A stretch of DNA of 64,000 bases. It comes from CAWCGU01 sp963838095 (GTDB lineage Bacteria; Actinomycetota; Thermoleophilia; Solirubrobacterales; 70-9). Location of the stretch: NCBI GenBank assembly GCA_963838095.1, contig CAWIPO010000009.1:62001-126000 (forward strand). The letters are read 5' to 3'. Below, piece after piece: positions 1-7,785 of the stretch. Position 1 is the stretch's first letter; each line of letters starts with the position of its first letter. The translations under genes and the position numbers were made by a program. The notes under the pieces were generated by a model. The model was not told the origin of the DNA, ran no database searches, and saw only the letters and a program-made list of their open reading frames with translations.

Positions 1-2
1 GC

Positions 3-1523
3 GCCGTCTTCCGGCTCGCCTCGCTCGTGCTCTGGCTCGAGCGCCGACCCGGCCCGCACGTCGCCGCCGAGGTCGCCCGGCCGGTGCTGGTGCTCGCCGG
101 CGTGCTCGCCTTCGTGATCGCCGGGGGCGGGCTCGAGGGAGCAATCGCCGGCACCGCGCTCGGCTACGCCGCGGCGGTTGTGTTCGCGGTCGTGATGTTG
201 CGGGGCTCCTACGAATGGGCGTTCTCGCTTGCGGAGGCGGGCGCGATCTACGCGAAGGGGGCGCCCCGGATCCCGATCGTGCTCTCGATGTGGACGGTCC
301 AGAACGCCGACATCTTCATCCTCTCGCGCTTCATCTCCGACACCGACCTTGGCATCTACCAGCTCGCGTCGCGGGTGGGCATCGTCGTCGCGTTCCTGCC
401 CGGCGGCTTTCGGATGGCGATGCGCCCACTGCGAAAGAGCCTCGCCTACAAGCGCGTGCAGCAGCAGTACGGGCGCTCGGTGGCGCGCGGCCAGGAGCTT
501 GCCTACTTCCTGATGCTGTGCATCACCACCGAGCTGCTCGTGGTGCTCGGCGCCGAGCTGGTCGTCAGGGTGGCGCCGGGCGAATATCAGGACGCCGCCC
601 ACCTGATCCCGCTGCTGGCGGCGGGCCTGATGGGCCCGAGCATCATGCGGCAGGCGTCGCGCTCGGTCTCGATCCCGAACAAGAGGCTCAACTTCATCCT
701 CTCGGTGGTCGCCGCCGCGCTGATCTTCATCGCCTGCACCGTCCTGCTTGCCCCGGAGATCGGTGCGGAGGCGGCGCCGATCTCGATGATGATCGCCTTT
801 GCCATCCCCGGCCTCTACCTGATCGGGCGCGGCCAGCTTGGGCCGAAGCCGGTCCGGATCCCCTACAGGCTGCTGCTCGCGGCGGCAGCCCTCGCCGCTG
901 CCTGCGGCTTCGCGTACCACCTCATCGATCCGGGCGGCGTCGTGCTCCAATTCCTGCTCGCCGCGGCCCTGTTCGGCGCCTACCTCGCAGCGATCGTGCT
1001 CGGGGGGATCGTTCCCCGCGCCCATCGGGGCGCCCTGTTCGCGATCGTTCGCGGCTTTCGCGGGCAGCCGGCCAGCGGCTTCCGGCCGCGCCGGGCGCTG
1101 CGCCGCCTCGAGGAGCCCGACCGGGAGGCCCTGCGCCTGGCGATACGCGAGAAGCGCCCGGTGGAGGAGATCCCGGCCGAGATGGCGGCGCTGGGCCTCG
1201 AGCTGCCCCGGGGCGAGCCGAGCAACGGCGACGGCGCCCCGGAGATCAGCGAGCGGCTGGTGGCGGCCGTTCGGCGGGCAGCCAAGAAGGGCGGGATGCC
1301 GGTTCCGACACGGCGCGGTGGAGGGAAGGGGGACGCCGGGCCGCACGACGCCCGCATCGCCGAGTTCCTGTTCCCGGCGGGGACCGTGGCCCAGCGAGAC
1401 GCCCGGATGCGCAGGCTGCTCGACGACATGGGGGGCCAGGAGCTGATGACGCTGGAATCGGTCGTCGACGGGCTCAAACGGGTGCCGAAGAAGGTTTGGA
1501 GCGAGGAGCGCCCGGCGAAATAG
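3..1523 (+). CDS. Oligosaccharide flippase-like membrane protein (5' end outside window)
   Basis: The frame is open from the window edge, so the true start lies upstream; the first in-frame GTG is at 27. Roughly the first 340 visible residues are hydrophobic helices separated by short basic loops such as FRMAMRPLRKS, the pattern of MOP/Wzx-type exporters that flip lipid-linked glycans across the membrane. The last ~145 residues are a soluble Arg/Glu-rich tail (VEEIPAEMAALGL, LLDDMGGQELM) that plain flippases do not need; its role is unknown. A heparinase-like lipoprotein begins 19 bases downstream on the same strand, so the pair probably belongs to an exopolysaccharide locus. Family inferred from topology and local motifs; substrate unknown. 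Confidence 0.7.
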   Translation, partial: AVFRLASLVLWLERRPGPHVAAEVARPVLVLAGVLAFVIAGGGLEGAIAGTALGYAAAVVFAVVMLRGSYEWAFSLAEAGAIYAKGAPRIPIVLSMWTVQNADIFILSRFISDTDLGIYQLASRVGIVVAFLPGGFRMAMRPLRKSLAYKRVQQQYGRSVARGQELAYFLMLCITTELLVVLGAELVVRVAPGEYQDAAHLIPLLAAGLMGPSIMRQASRSVSIPNKRLNFILSVVAAALIFIACTVLLAPEIGAEAAPISMMIAFAIPGLYLIGRGQLGPKPVRIPYRLLLAAAALAAACGFAYHLIDPGGVVLQFLLAAALFGAYLAAIVLGGIVPRAHRGALFAIVRGFRGQPASGFRPRRALRRLEEPDREALRLAIREKRPVEEIPAEMAALGLELPRGEPSNGDGAPEISERLVAAVRRAAKKGGMPVPTRRGGGKGDAGPHDARIAEFLFPAGTVAQRDARMRRLLDDMGGQELMTLESVVDGLKRVPKKVWSEERPAK

Positions 1524-1542
1524 CCGGCCTCGGTGGACTTCG

Positions 1543-3384
1543 ATGAGGGCTGCGCAGCTCCCAATCCTGGCCGCGACCGCGCTTGCGGCCAGTGTCCTGA
1601 CCCTCGCCGGCTGCGGGAGCGAGGACGAGGCGGCGCCCCCGGACGTCGACACGACGGAGCTGCGAGAAGCCCTCGAAGACGGGTCCTGCCCGGCGGAGAA
1701 CTTGGTCCTTCGCTCGGGCCACACCTACTCGAGCGCTGCCGTGCGCAACGCCCGCGAGAAGTCCGTCTTCCACGTGCACGAGGTCGATCTGGAGCTGTCG
1801 CCGCCCGTGGACTGGCTCCAGGACCCGTACAACTCGAAGGCGTTTCGCGGCCGCCTCGCCGATCTCGCCTGGGTCGAGGTCCTCTTTCACGCCTATCGCG
1901 AGAACGGAGACGTGGCCGCGCTGCGCCAGGCGCGCGGTCTGGTCCTCGACTGGGTCGCGTCCCAGCCCCGCGGCTGGGATCAGACCTCCGATCAGGCCTG
2001 GGAGGGGAAGGCAGTGGGGGACAGGGTGCTCGACATCGCTTACCTGGCGAGGGCGGCGGAGTGCGAGGGAATTCTCAGGGACGAAGAGCTCGAGCTGCTG
2101 GCGAGCTCGATCAGTGAGCACGTCCAGGTGCTGACCGACCCGGCGATCTACGAGCCCACCAACCACGGCCTCTACATGGACCTGTCGCTGCTCCTGCTCG
2201 CGCGCCAGCTACCGGGTGAGCAGGCCGCCGAGTGGCAGCGGATCGCCCAGGAGCGCTTCGACGAGACCTTCGCCTCGCGCATCGTCGAAGACGAGGGCTT
2301 CTGGCTCGAGCACTCCGCCGGCTACCAGATCCTGTTGACCAAGCTGCTCGCGAAGTCGCTCAACACCCCCGGTTTCAATGCCGGCGAGCTCGAGCCGGTC
2401 CTCGACCAGATGCGGGAGACCACGGGCTGGCTGGTGATGCCGGACGGCCAGATTCCGCAGTTCGGCCATTCCGATCTGGTCAACGCTCCCGATTTCGCCG
2501 TCAGCCGCGCCCGCGACGACCGCGGCATGCTGTCGCTGCTCGAGACCGGGCTAGCGGTGGTGAAGGAACCCGGCTCCTATCTGTCAGTGGTGGCGATGTT
2601 CCACAACACCGCCCACAAGCAGGCCGACGAGCTCAGCTTCGACCTCTTCGAGGAGGGGCTGCGAATCGTCTCCGACAGCGGCCTCTACAACAAGGATCGC
2701 AACGACTACTACGCGTTCGCATCCTCCCCCGCGGCGCACAGCACGCTGACGGTCGACGGCGAGCCGTTCCCGATCGACGAGCAGCACGTCTACGGCAGCG
2801 GCCTCCTGGCCTCCGGCGAAGGCGACGGCTGGTACGCGATCCTCGGCACCAACCCGCTGCTCGAGGACGCCGGCGTCGAGCATCACCGGCTCTTCCTCTA
2901 CCGGCCCGGGGAGGCGCTGATCGTCGCCGACGCCGTCCGCTCCGGCGAGGAGCACGCCTACCGCCGCCACTTCCAACTCGGCCCGGAGATCGACCTGCCG
3001 TCGCCCCCCGGCGAGCTTGCGGCGACCCGGTCCCCCGGTGACCAGGTGATATTCACGGCCCCCGGCTATGCCGGAACGCTGACGAGCACGGCCTCGACGG
3101 GAACCCAGGAGCTGGATGCGGTCCGCGGCAGCCGCGACCCGCTGCGGGGCTTCGTCTTCCCCAGCTTCCGAGAGCGAATCCCCCGCTGGACGCTGACCTA
3201 CGAGTCACGCGCGGCCGACGCCGACTACGCGGCGGCGTTCGACTTCAGCGGCGCGGGGCTGGAAGCCGACGTGGTCGAATTCACCCCGCGGTCGATGACG
3301 CTGGAGCTGACGTCGCCGTCGGCTGAGCCTGTGACGGTGGAGATCACCCGCAACGGCGAGAACCTGAGCGTCAGCGAGGGTTAG
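1543..3384 (+). CDS. Heparinase II/III-like lipoprotein
   Basis: A 613-residue secreted protein. The first 24 residues form a lipoprotein signal with lipobox LAGC (Cys24), so it is probably anchored outside the cytoplasmic membrane. Residues ~90-330 have the alpha/alpha-toroid signature of heparinase II/III and alginate lyases (NHGLYMDLSLLLLA, FWLEHSAGYQ). The following beta-rich half has the family-typical HKQADELSF segment and a GLYNKDRNDYYAFASS stretch. Family members depolymerise uronic-acid polysaccharides by beta-elimination; the substrate here cannot be told. It follows the flippase by 19 bases and probably trims or turns over the exported polymer. Start chosen as the ATG giving a complete signal peptide. 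Confidence 0.8.
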   Translation: MRAAQLPILAATALAASVLTLAGCGSEDEAAPPDVDTTELREALEDGSCPAENLVLRSGHTYSSAAVRNAREKSVFHVHEVDLELSPPVDWLQDPYNSKAFRGRLADLAWVEVLFHAYRENGDVAALRQARGLVLDWVASQPRGWDQTSDQAWEGKAVGDRVLDIAYLARAAECEGILRDEELELLASSISEHVQVLTDPAIYEPTNHGLYMDLSLLLLARQLPGEQAAEWQRIAQERFDETFASRIVEDEGFWLEHSAGYQILLTKLLAKSLNTPGFNAGELEPVLDQMRETTGWLVMPDGQIPQFGHSDLVNAPDFAVSRARDDRGMLSLLETGLAVVKEPGSYLSVVAMFHNTAHKQADELSFDLFEEGLRIVSDSGLYNKDRNDYYAFASSPAAHSTLTVDGEPFPIDEQHVYGSGLLASGEGDGWYAILGTNPLLEDAGVEHHRLFLYRPGEALIVADAVRSGEEHAYRRHFQLGPEIDLPSPPGELAATRSPGDQVIFTAPGYAGTLTSTASTGTQELDAVRGSRDPLRGFVFPSFRERIPRWTLTYESRAADADYAAAFDFSGAGLEADVVEFTPRSMTLELTSPSAEPVTVEITRNGENLSVSEG

Positions 3385-3698
3385 TTGCGCAGCCGCTCGG
3401 CGAGCAGCACGATCAGCCCGATCAACACCAGGATCGCACCCGCCAGCACCCCTGCCCGCGGGTCTTCCTCACCCAACACCGCTCCCCGCTTGCCGCTCGA
3501 CATCACGGAGTTGGCCGAGGCCGCCGACAGCGCCGAGCCCACCGAGGCCGCGGAGCCGACTGAGAACGCCGATGCCGCCGAGCCGATCGAGAACGCCGAG
3601 GCAGCGGAGCCCACGGACCCGATCGACAGCACCGAGCCCCGCGAGCAGATGGACAGAAACGAGTCCTCGGACCAGAGCGAGAGGCTCGACTCGCCCAC
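3381..3698 (-). CDS. Ser-x-x triplet-repeat protein with C-terminal membrane helix
   Basis: About 105 residues from a GTG start at 3698, 8 bases after the stop of the upstream gene on this strand; the longer frame to 3827 overlaps that gene and is less likely. From about residue 6 to 67 nearly every third residue is serine (units such as SFL SIC SRG SVL SIG SVG SAA SAF), about 20 consecutive S-x-x units with small or hydrophobic residues in the other positions. A charged linker (GEEDPRAG) and one membrane helix (residues ~84-101, ending LLAERLRN) follow. Strict period-3 spacing suggests an extended or polyproline-II-like or solenoid fold; this is inference. I know no defined function. The opposite-strand frame over the same bases is its shadow. 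Confidence 0.6.
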   Translation of the reverse strand: MGESSLSLWSEDSFLSICSRGSVLSIGSVGSAASAFSIGSAASAFSVGSAASVGSALSAASANSVMSSGKRGAVLGEEDPRAGVLAGAILVLIGLIVLLAERLRN

Positions 3699-3706
3699 GG
3701 TTGCGC

Positions 3707-4318
3707 CTACTTGGAATCGACGCGGCGGATGATGATCTGCTCGGGAGTCACTTCCACCTCGACCGCCCGATGGCCGCGCCAGTGCTCGGCATACGCGGGG
3801 TTGTCGGCGACCGCCGGGTCCAGCCACAGCCCGTAGCCGTCCTTCTCGCCGTGGTCGAAGGTGGCCTCCAGGGCCTTCGCGCCCTTGCCTCTGCCTCCGC
3901 GTCCTCTCCCGCCTCGGCGCCGCCTGCGGCGGCGAGGTGCGCCTTCATCCGCGCCCTTCTCCTGGTCGCCGTCCGCCGCCTCGGCATCCGGGGCCTCCTC
4001 AGCGCCCGGCTCCTCGTCCTCGACCGCGGCGTCCTCCTCGTCGTCAGCCTCTTCCTCGTCCTCCTCCTCGTCCTCCTCGTCCAGCTCGTCTTCCTCCTCC
4101 TCGGCGGCCAGAGTCGCTGCCTCGATCTCGGCCTCGATCTCGTCGCGGAGGTCAACCTCGTCGCTCTCCTCGCCGTCCGCCTCCAGCTCGTGGCGGCGCC
4201 TGAACTCCCGCAGCTCCGTGGTGGACACCTCGAGTTGATGGGCAATCCAGGCATCGGTGCGCCCCTGGCGGACCCAGGCACGAATCTGGTTCAGCTGTGC
4301 GCGCAGCGACTTGGCCAT
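3707..4318 (-). CDS. Protein with HTH-like N-terminus, acidic block and Arg/Gly patch
   Basis: 203 residues. Residues 1-45 are helical and resemble a helix-turn-helix (IRAWVRQGRTDAWIAHQLEV). Residues ~50-120 are extremely acidic (long Glu/Asp runs), followed by a basic patch of Arg and Gly (residues ~127-146) and a compact C-terminal segment of about 55 residues rich in aromatics (YGLWLDPAVADNPAYAEHW). The layout suggests a nucleic-acid- or ribosome-associated protein, since the Arg/Gly patch resembles RNA-binding tails, but I do not recognise a family. ATG start at 4318. The S-x-x protein follows 8 bases downstream, so the two may be co-transcribed. The Ser-rich frame on the other strand is a shadow of the Glu codons. 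Confidence 0.75.
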   Translation of the reverse strand: MAKSLRAQLNQIRAWVRQGRTDAWIAHQLEVSTTELREFRRRHELEADGEESDEVDLRDEIEAEIEAATLAAEEEEDELDEEDEEEDEEEADDEEDAAVEDEEPGAEEAPDAEAADGDQEKGADEGAPRRRRRRRGGRGRGGRGKGAKALEATFDHGEKDGYGLWLDPAVADNPAYAEHWRGHRAVEVEVTPEQIIIRRVDSK

Positions 4319-4489
4319 GGCGACGGGCGCGCGATACTACCGCCGAGTCCCTGCCCCTGCCTGCAAACCCGGATTTGACCGCCCGCCTGGCGCCCAAATC
4401 AACTGTCGCCGGGTTAAGCGGCTTGGGGTACTCTGAATGTCGCGAGGGGCCGCATCCGACTGCATGACGCGTTAGGAAGCGAGAAAGAA

Positions 4490-4720
4490 ATGCTCGTCCT
4501 CACCCGAAAGACCAATCAGAGCATCATGATCAGCGACGAGATCGAGATCTCGGTGCTGGCCGTGAACGGAGACAAGGTCCGGATCGGCATCACTGCGCCT
4601 CGGGATGTGCCTGTGTTCCGCAAGGAGGTCTACATCTCGATTCAGGCCGAGCGAGCCGACGGAGCCGCGACCAGCAAGGAAGATGTCGAGGCGGCGCTGG
4701 GTGAGCTGAAGCGCGGCTGA
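4490..4720 (+). CDS. csrA: Carbon storage regulator CsrA
   Basis: 76 residues, typical CsrA/RsmA length plus a short acidic tail. It begins MLVLTRKTNQSIMI, with the first-strand residues that contact RNA, and has the hallmark APRDVPVFRKEVY with the second RNA-binding region (Arg before Lys-Glu). CsrA dimers bind GGA motifs in 5' leaders and control translation or stability. GGAAGCGAG lies just upstream of the ATG as a plausible ribosome site. No flagellar genes, the usual neighbours of csrA in Gram-positives, are visible, so it stands alone here. Its targets cannot be read from this window. Confidence 0.95.
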   Translation: MLVLTRKTNQSIMISDEIEISVLAVNGDKVRIGITAPRDVPVFRKEVYISIQAERADGAATSKEDVEAALGELKRG

Positions 4721-4738
4721 CTAGGCGCTGCGTGCCTG

Positions 4739-4752
4739 TGGGCTCTAGCCCA
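4739..4752. terminator. Short hairpin between convergent genes
   Basis: TGGGCT-CT-AGCCCA is a 6-bp perfect inverted repeat between csrA (+) and the small membrane-protein gene (-), overlapping the stop codon of the latter. It has no T tract, so its role as a bidirectional terminator is only a suggestion. Confidence 0.3.
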
Positions 4753-5050
4753 TCAACCAGGCGAGCGTCTCGAACATCACGAGGACTACCGAGATCGCGG
4801 TGAGTGTCAGCGCCGTCAGCAGAACGCTGAAGCGGATCGTTCCCCTGGTCTCGGTCTGAGTGATGCGCTTTGCGCGGGACCGGTTCACGGCACGCTTTCG
4901 CAGCTGATGCCGCCTGCGACGCTCCATTGCGGCCTCCTGTTCGAAGGCCACCTCGAGGTCGTCGAGGCTTTGCTGCCAGCGAAGAGAACTGCTTGTTGTG
5001 CTGCTCGGAGTCAAGCTGGTCGCCCGTGCAAGAGGATTCAAATCTAACAC
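4745..5050 (-). CDS. Small basic single-helix membrane protein
   Basis: The longest frame gives 101 residues from a GTG at 5050; an internal ATG at 4927 would give a 60-residue protein that keeps all of the recognisable part. That part is a very basic N-terminus (MERRRRHQLRKRAVNRSR) followed by one membrane helix (ending FETLAWLMG). The basic-then-hydrophobic order predicts the N-terminus in the cytoplasm. No enzymatic motif. It runs convergently into csrA. Function unknown; the start is undecided between 5050 and 4927. Confidence 0.6.
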   Translation of the reverse strand: MLDLNPLARATSLTPSSTTSSSLRWQQSLDDLEVAFEQEAAMERRRRHQLRKRAVNRSRAKRITQTETRGTIRFSVLLTALTLTAISVVLVMFETLAWLMG

Positions 5051-5136
5051 GACCGCGGACGCTGCGAGCGCCTACTAATACGGCCGTAGCAAAAGACACA
5101 TAAACCCCCTGCAAGCGTGGGTTACGGAAACCTGGG

Positions 5137-5667
5137 TCAGCAGGTGCCCCACAGGCCTCGTCCCTTGCTTCCCGCCTCCTGCTCGAGCTGACCGAGCTGG
5201 TCGGCCCGGGCGGTGTTCGGCTCGATTTCCAGCGTCCGCGCATAACCTCCCGCCACCAGCTCGGCGTTCACGAACAGATCGCCGACGAACACGTAGGCGA
5301 GCAACCGCCCGTACTGGTCGCGGCGCTCGGCGTCGAACACGAGCCGGACCTCCTCGCCCTCGACGAGCGAAGCGTTGAACTCGCTCGCTTGGTGGCCGAA
5401 GCACTGCACCGGCTCGCCCGGCGCCACCGTCTCGGGGGTGTCGACCCCGATGTAGCGCACGTCCTCGACCGCGCCGTCGATCCGGACCTCGATCGTGTCG
5501 CCGTCGACGATGTCGACCACCCTCGCGGTCGCGTTGCCCTCCGTCTCTGCCGGACCCTCCTCCGGTCCACCGTCCTCGCCGGAGCCATCGCCGAACAGGA
5601 GCAGCGCCGCAATCCCAACGAGCAGCAGCACCGCCCCGAGGCTGGGTCCGCGAGCTCCGAATCGCAT
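5137..5667 (-). CDS. Secreted or membrane-anchored thermonuclease-family protein
   Basis: 176 residues. Residues ~10-26 are a hydrophobic signal or anchor, followed by an acidic Gly/Glu linker and then a staphylococcal-nuclease-like OB-fold domain. The core motifs VVDIVDGDTIEV, YIGVDTPET, DQYGRLLAYVFVGD and FVNAELVAGGYAR are present. The three catalytic residues of staphylococcal nuclease (an Arg in VRYIG, the Glu of DTPE, the Arg of YGRLL) all have counterparts, so it should be an active Ca-dependent nuclease acting outside the membrane. The C-terminus GLWGTC is common in this family. Stand-alone gene. Confidence 0.9.
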   Translation of the reverse strand: MRFGARGPSLGAVLLLVGIAALLLFGDGSGEDGGPEEGPAETEGNATARVVDIVDGDTIEVRIDGAVEDVRYIGVDTPETVAPGEPVQCFGHQASEFNASLVEGEEVRLVFDAERRDQYGRLLAYVFVGDLFVNAELVAGGYARTLEIEPNTARADQLGQLEQEAGSKGRGLWGTC

Positions 5668-5724
5668 CCGCGAATGATCGCTGCCCCTGCAGCGCGAAAC
5701 CAGGCGAGTTCGTGCCGGATCCGC

Positions 5725-6627
5725 TCAGGAAGCGTGCTGAGTCTGAGCCTTCGGCGCCTGGGGGGTCGACTCGCCGCGCGCGATCCGCCTGCGCTCGGTT
5801 TCGGCGACCATTTCGAACGATGTCGTGTTGCCGCCACGGCGAATCGCGCCCGGCAGCAGCGGACGAGCCCGGCGCAGCCCTGCGACCGTTGCCCTGTAGG
5901 CGAGCTCCTGACTCCGGCTCCAGCCGAGCCCGTATAGCTCGCGCACGCGCGCCGGCATGCTGCCGAGCATCACCAGGTTGTGGAGCTTGAACGGGAGGTC
6001 GTGGGTGCGCGGGTGCGGGATCTCGAACGCGGTCGCGTAGCCGATCAGGCGCGCGTCCTCGGTCAGATGCATGAGATTGCCTGCGAGGGTCTCGTCCCAG
6101 TAGCGGCGGAACTCCCGGTAGCTGGCCGGCGCGGCGCTGCGGGGCATCCCGAACAGCTCCGCGAACAGGACGTAGTCCTGCCACAGCGCCTCCTGCTCGT
6201 CCGCGCTCAACTCGCCCACCAGCAGCTCGTAGAAGAAGGGAGCCGCGTCGGCGATCACCGCCACCGTCCACAGCATCAGATCCGGGTCGAAAGCCGAGTA
6301 GGGAGCGCCGGCTGGAATCACCCCGGCGTCCTCGGGCATCTCGCCGCGTACGCGCTCGTGCATTCGGTGGACGAAGGCGAGCGCGTCGTCGGCCTCGGCG
6401 CGGGTGCCGAAGAAGATCGTCTCGAACACCTTCCCGGTGTGCGCGAGCCGCTTGAACGGACGCATCGCACCGCGCGTGTTCTGCAGCGTGCCGACGAAGG
6501 CGCGCGGGTGCAGCGCGCCGATCATCAGCGCCCGCTGCCCATAGAGCAGCCCGACCGCGCGCTCCTCGTGCACGCGGCGCAGGATCGAGCCGGGAGGGAA
6601 GTAGCCGTCGCCGCCGCTGGTCCTCAT
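5725..6627 (-). CDS. MpaB-type oxygenase (DUF2236 family)
   Basis: About 300 residues from the ATG at 6627; a longer frame to 6741 only adds sequence translated from a repeat and is rejected. Family traits include GDGYFPPGSILRRVHEERAVGLLYGQRALMIG near the start in separated blocks, HPRAFVGTLQNTRG, the conserved His-containing helix around FVHRMHERVRG, and WDETLAGNLMH. Relatives (latex-clearing-protein and MpaB group) are heme-b oxygenases or peroxygenases of lipid-like substrates, numerous in Thermoleophilia and mycobacteria. No signal peptide. The start codon overlaps the hairpin repeat at 6626-6687. Confidence 0.8.
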   Translation of the reverse strand: MRTSGGDGYFPPGSILRRVHEERAVGLLYGQRALMIGALHPRAFVGTLQNTRGAMRPFKRLAHTGKVFETIFFGTRAEADDALAFVHRMHERVRGEMPEDAGVIPAGAPYSAFDPDLMLWTVAVIADAAPFFYELLVGELSADEQEALWQDYVLFAELFGMPRSAAPASYREFRRYWDETLAGNLMHLTEDARLIGYATAFEIPHPRTHDLPFKLHNLVMLGSMPARVRELYGLGWSRSQELAYRATVAGLRRARPLLPGAIRRGGNTTSFEMVAETERRRIARGESTPQAPKAQTQHAS

Positions 6628-6687
6628 CTCATGCAGATGAGATCGAGCCGAACTCGGGCGCGGCAAGTCAATTCGGAGGATTCGGCG
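6626..6687 (+). repeat. Hairpin repeat, copy A
   Basis: Starts with the inverted repeat ATCTCAT-GCAG-ATGAGAT and continues to GGAGGATTCGGCG. The first 28 bases are identical to copy B at 10449, and the 14-base end CGGAGGATTCGGCG is also shared; the middle differs by small gaps. It overlaps the start codon of the MpaB-like gene on the other strand. Confidence 0.75.
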
Positions 6688-6772
6688 GCTTTCATATCGG
6701 CTCCTCAATGTCTGACAACGCCCGTATCCAGACTTTACCACGGCCCTCGGGCCGTGGCGCGGCGGAACCCGG

Positions 6773-7693
6773 CTACGGGATCCGGGTCACGTGGCTGAGC
6801 AGCGTTTCCTTGATCTGGGCGATGATCTCCAGCGCCTCCGACCACTCCCGCTGCCAGACATTGCGTCCAAAGATCACGCCTGATCCGCCCGCCTCCATGA
6901 TCGAGCGGGTGTGGCCGAGCACCGTCTCGTCGTCGGTCTTGGAGCCGCCCGAGAGGACGACGAGGCAGCGCCCCGCCGACTCGACTGCGTGGCGGATCGC
7001 GTCCTCCTGCGAGAAACCTCCCTCGTTGTAGGGGGCCGGTGAGTCCTTGTCCTTGTCGGGGTTGAGCTTCGGCATGTTCAGCTTCACCACGTCAGCGCCC
7101 ATCTCCATCGCCATCCGGGCCCCGTAGTCGATCGCGTAGAAGGAGTCGCGGCCGCCCTTCTTCTCGATCTCGCGCCCGCGCGGATAGGCCCAAATCACGA
7201 GCGGCATCCCGAAGCGGTCGCAGTCCTCACGCACCTGCTTCAGCTGGTGGAGGTCATCGCCCTGGCGCGGGGAGCCGAGGTACATCGTGTAGCCGATCGC
7301 ATCCGCGCCCAGCCGCACGCCGTCCTCGACCGACGCATTGGTGGTCGAGAAGGCGTCGTCGTCCGGCGGCACGTCGGTCTTCCCGTTCACCTTCAGGATC
7401 AGCGGCACCTGGCCCGCGTAGTCCGGGTAGTACTTCTCAGCGAGCCCGATCTGGCACGCGATCGCCGAGTAGCCCGCCTCGGCGGCGAGGCGGAACTGAT
7501 ACTCGGGGTCCTTGGAGGCGGGGTTTGGGAAGAAGTCCCGCGGCCCGTGCTCGATCCCCTGGTCGATCGGCAGCAGCATCAACGTCCCCTGGCCGGGCCC
7601 GAACTCGAACAGGAGCCGGCGCAGCCTGGCACGCTTCCCCGGTGAGAGCACTGCAAGAAGCGACTTCTGCTCGGTTGCGGACTTGATCTCCAT
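6773..7693 (-). CDS. Class I fructose-bisphosphate aldolase (DhnA/FbaB type)
   Basis: 306 residues, a DeoC/FbaB-fold aldolase that cleaves or forms fructose 1,6-bisphosphate in glycolysis and gluconeogenesis. Motifs include LMLLPIDQGIEHGP near residue 40, the lysine segment GADVVKLNMP (Schiff-base Lys candidate) and the phosphate-binding end VLSGGSKTDDE with GSGVIFGRNVWQR. An AGGAGGT site lies 9 bases before the ATG at 7693, which fixes the start. It is transcribed divergently from the GCS2-like ligase across 92 bases. Function is well supported by the family; physiological direction unknown. Confidence 0.93.
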   Translation of the reverse strand: MEIKSATEQKSLLAVLSPGKRARLRRLLFEFGPGQGTLMLLPIDQGIEHGPRDFFPNPASKDPEYQFRLAAEAGYSAIACQIGLAEKYYPDYAGQVPLILKVNGKTDVPPDDDAFSTTNASVEDGVRLGADAIGYTMYLGSPRQGDDLHQLKQVREDCDRFGMPLVIWAYPRGREIEKKGGRDSFYAIDYGARMAMEMGADVVKLNMPKLNPDKDKDSPAPYNEGGFSQEDAIRHAVESAGRCLVVLSGGSKTDDETVLGHTRSIMEAGGSGVIFGRNVWQREWSEALEIIAQIKETLLSHVTRIP

Positions 7694-7785
7694 GCGGGCT
7701 CTACCTCCTGATCGTTGGTGAGGCTGATGTTAGTCCTCATCGGGGAGCACTTGTCGGCCTCGGCCGCGAGTACGATCGCGCCGCC

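Noticed and set aside
3861..4238. Ser-rich plus-strand frame
   Set aside because: Complement of the Glu/Asp codons of the acidic protein at 3707-4318; not an independent gene.
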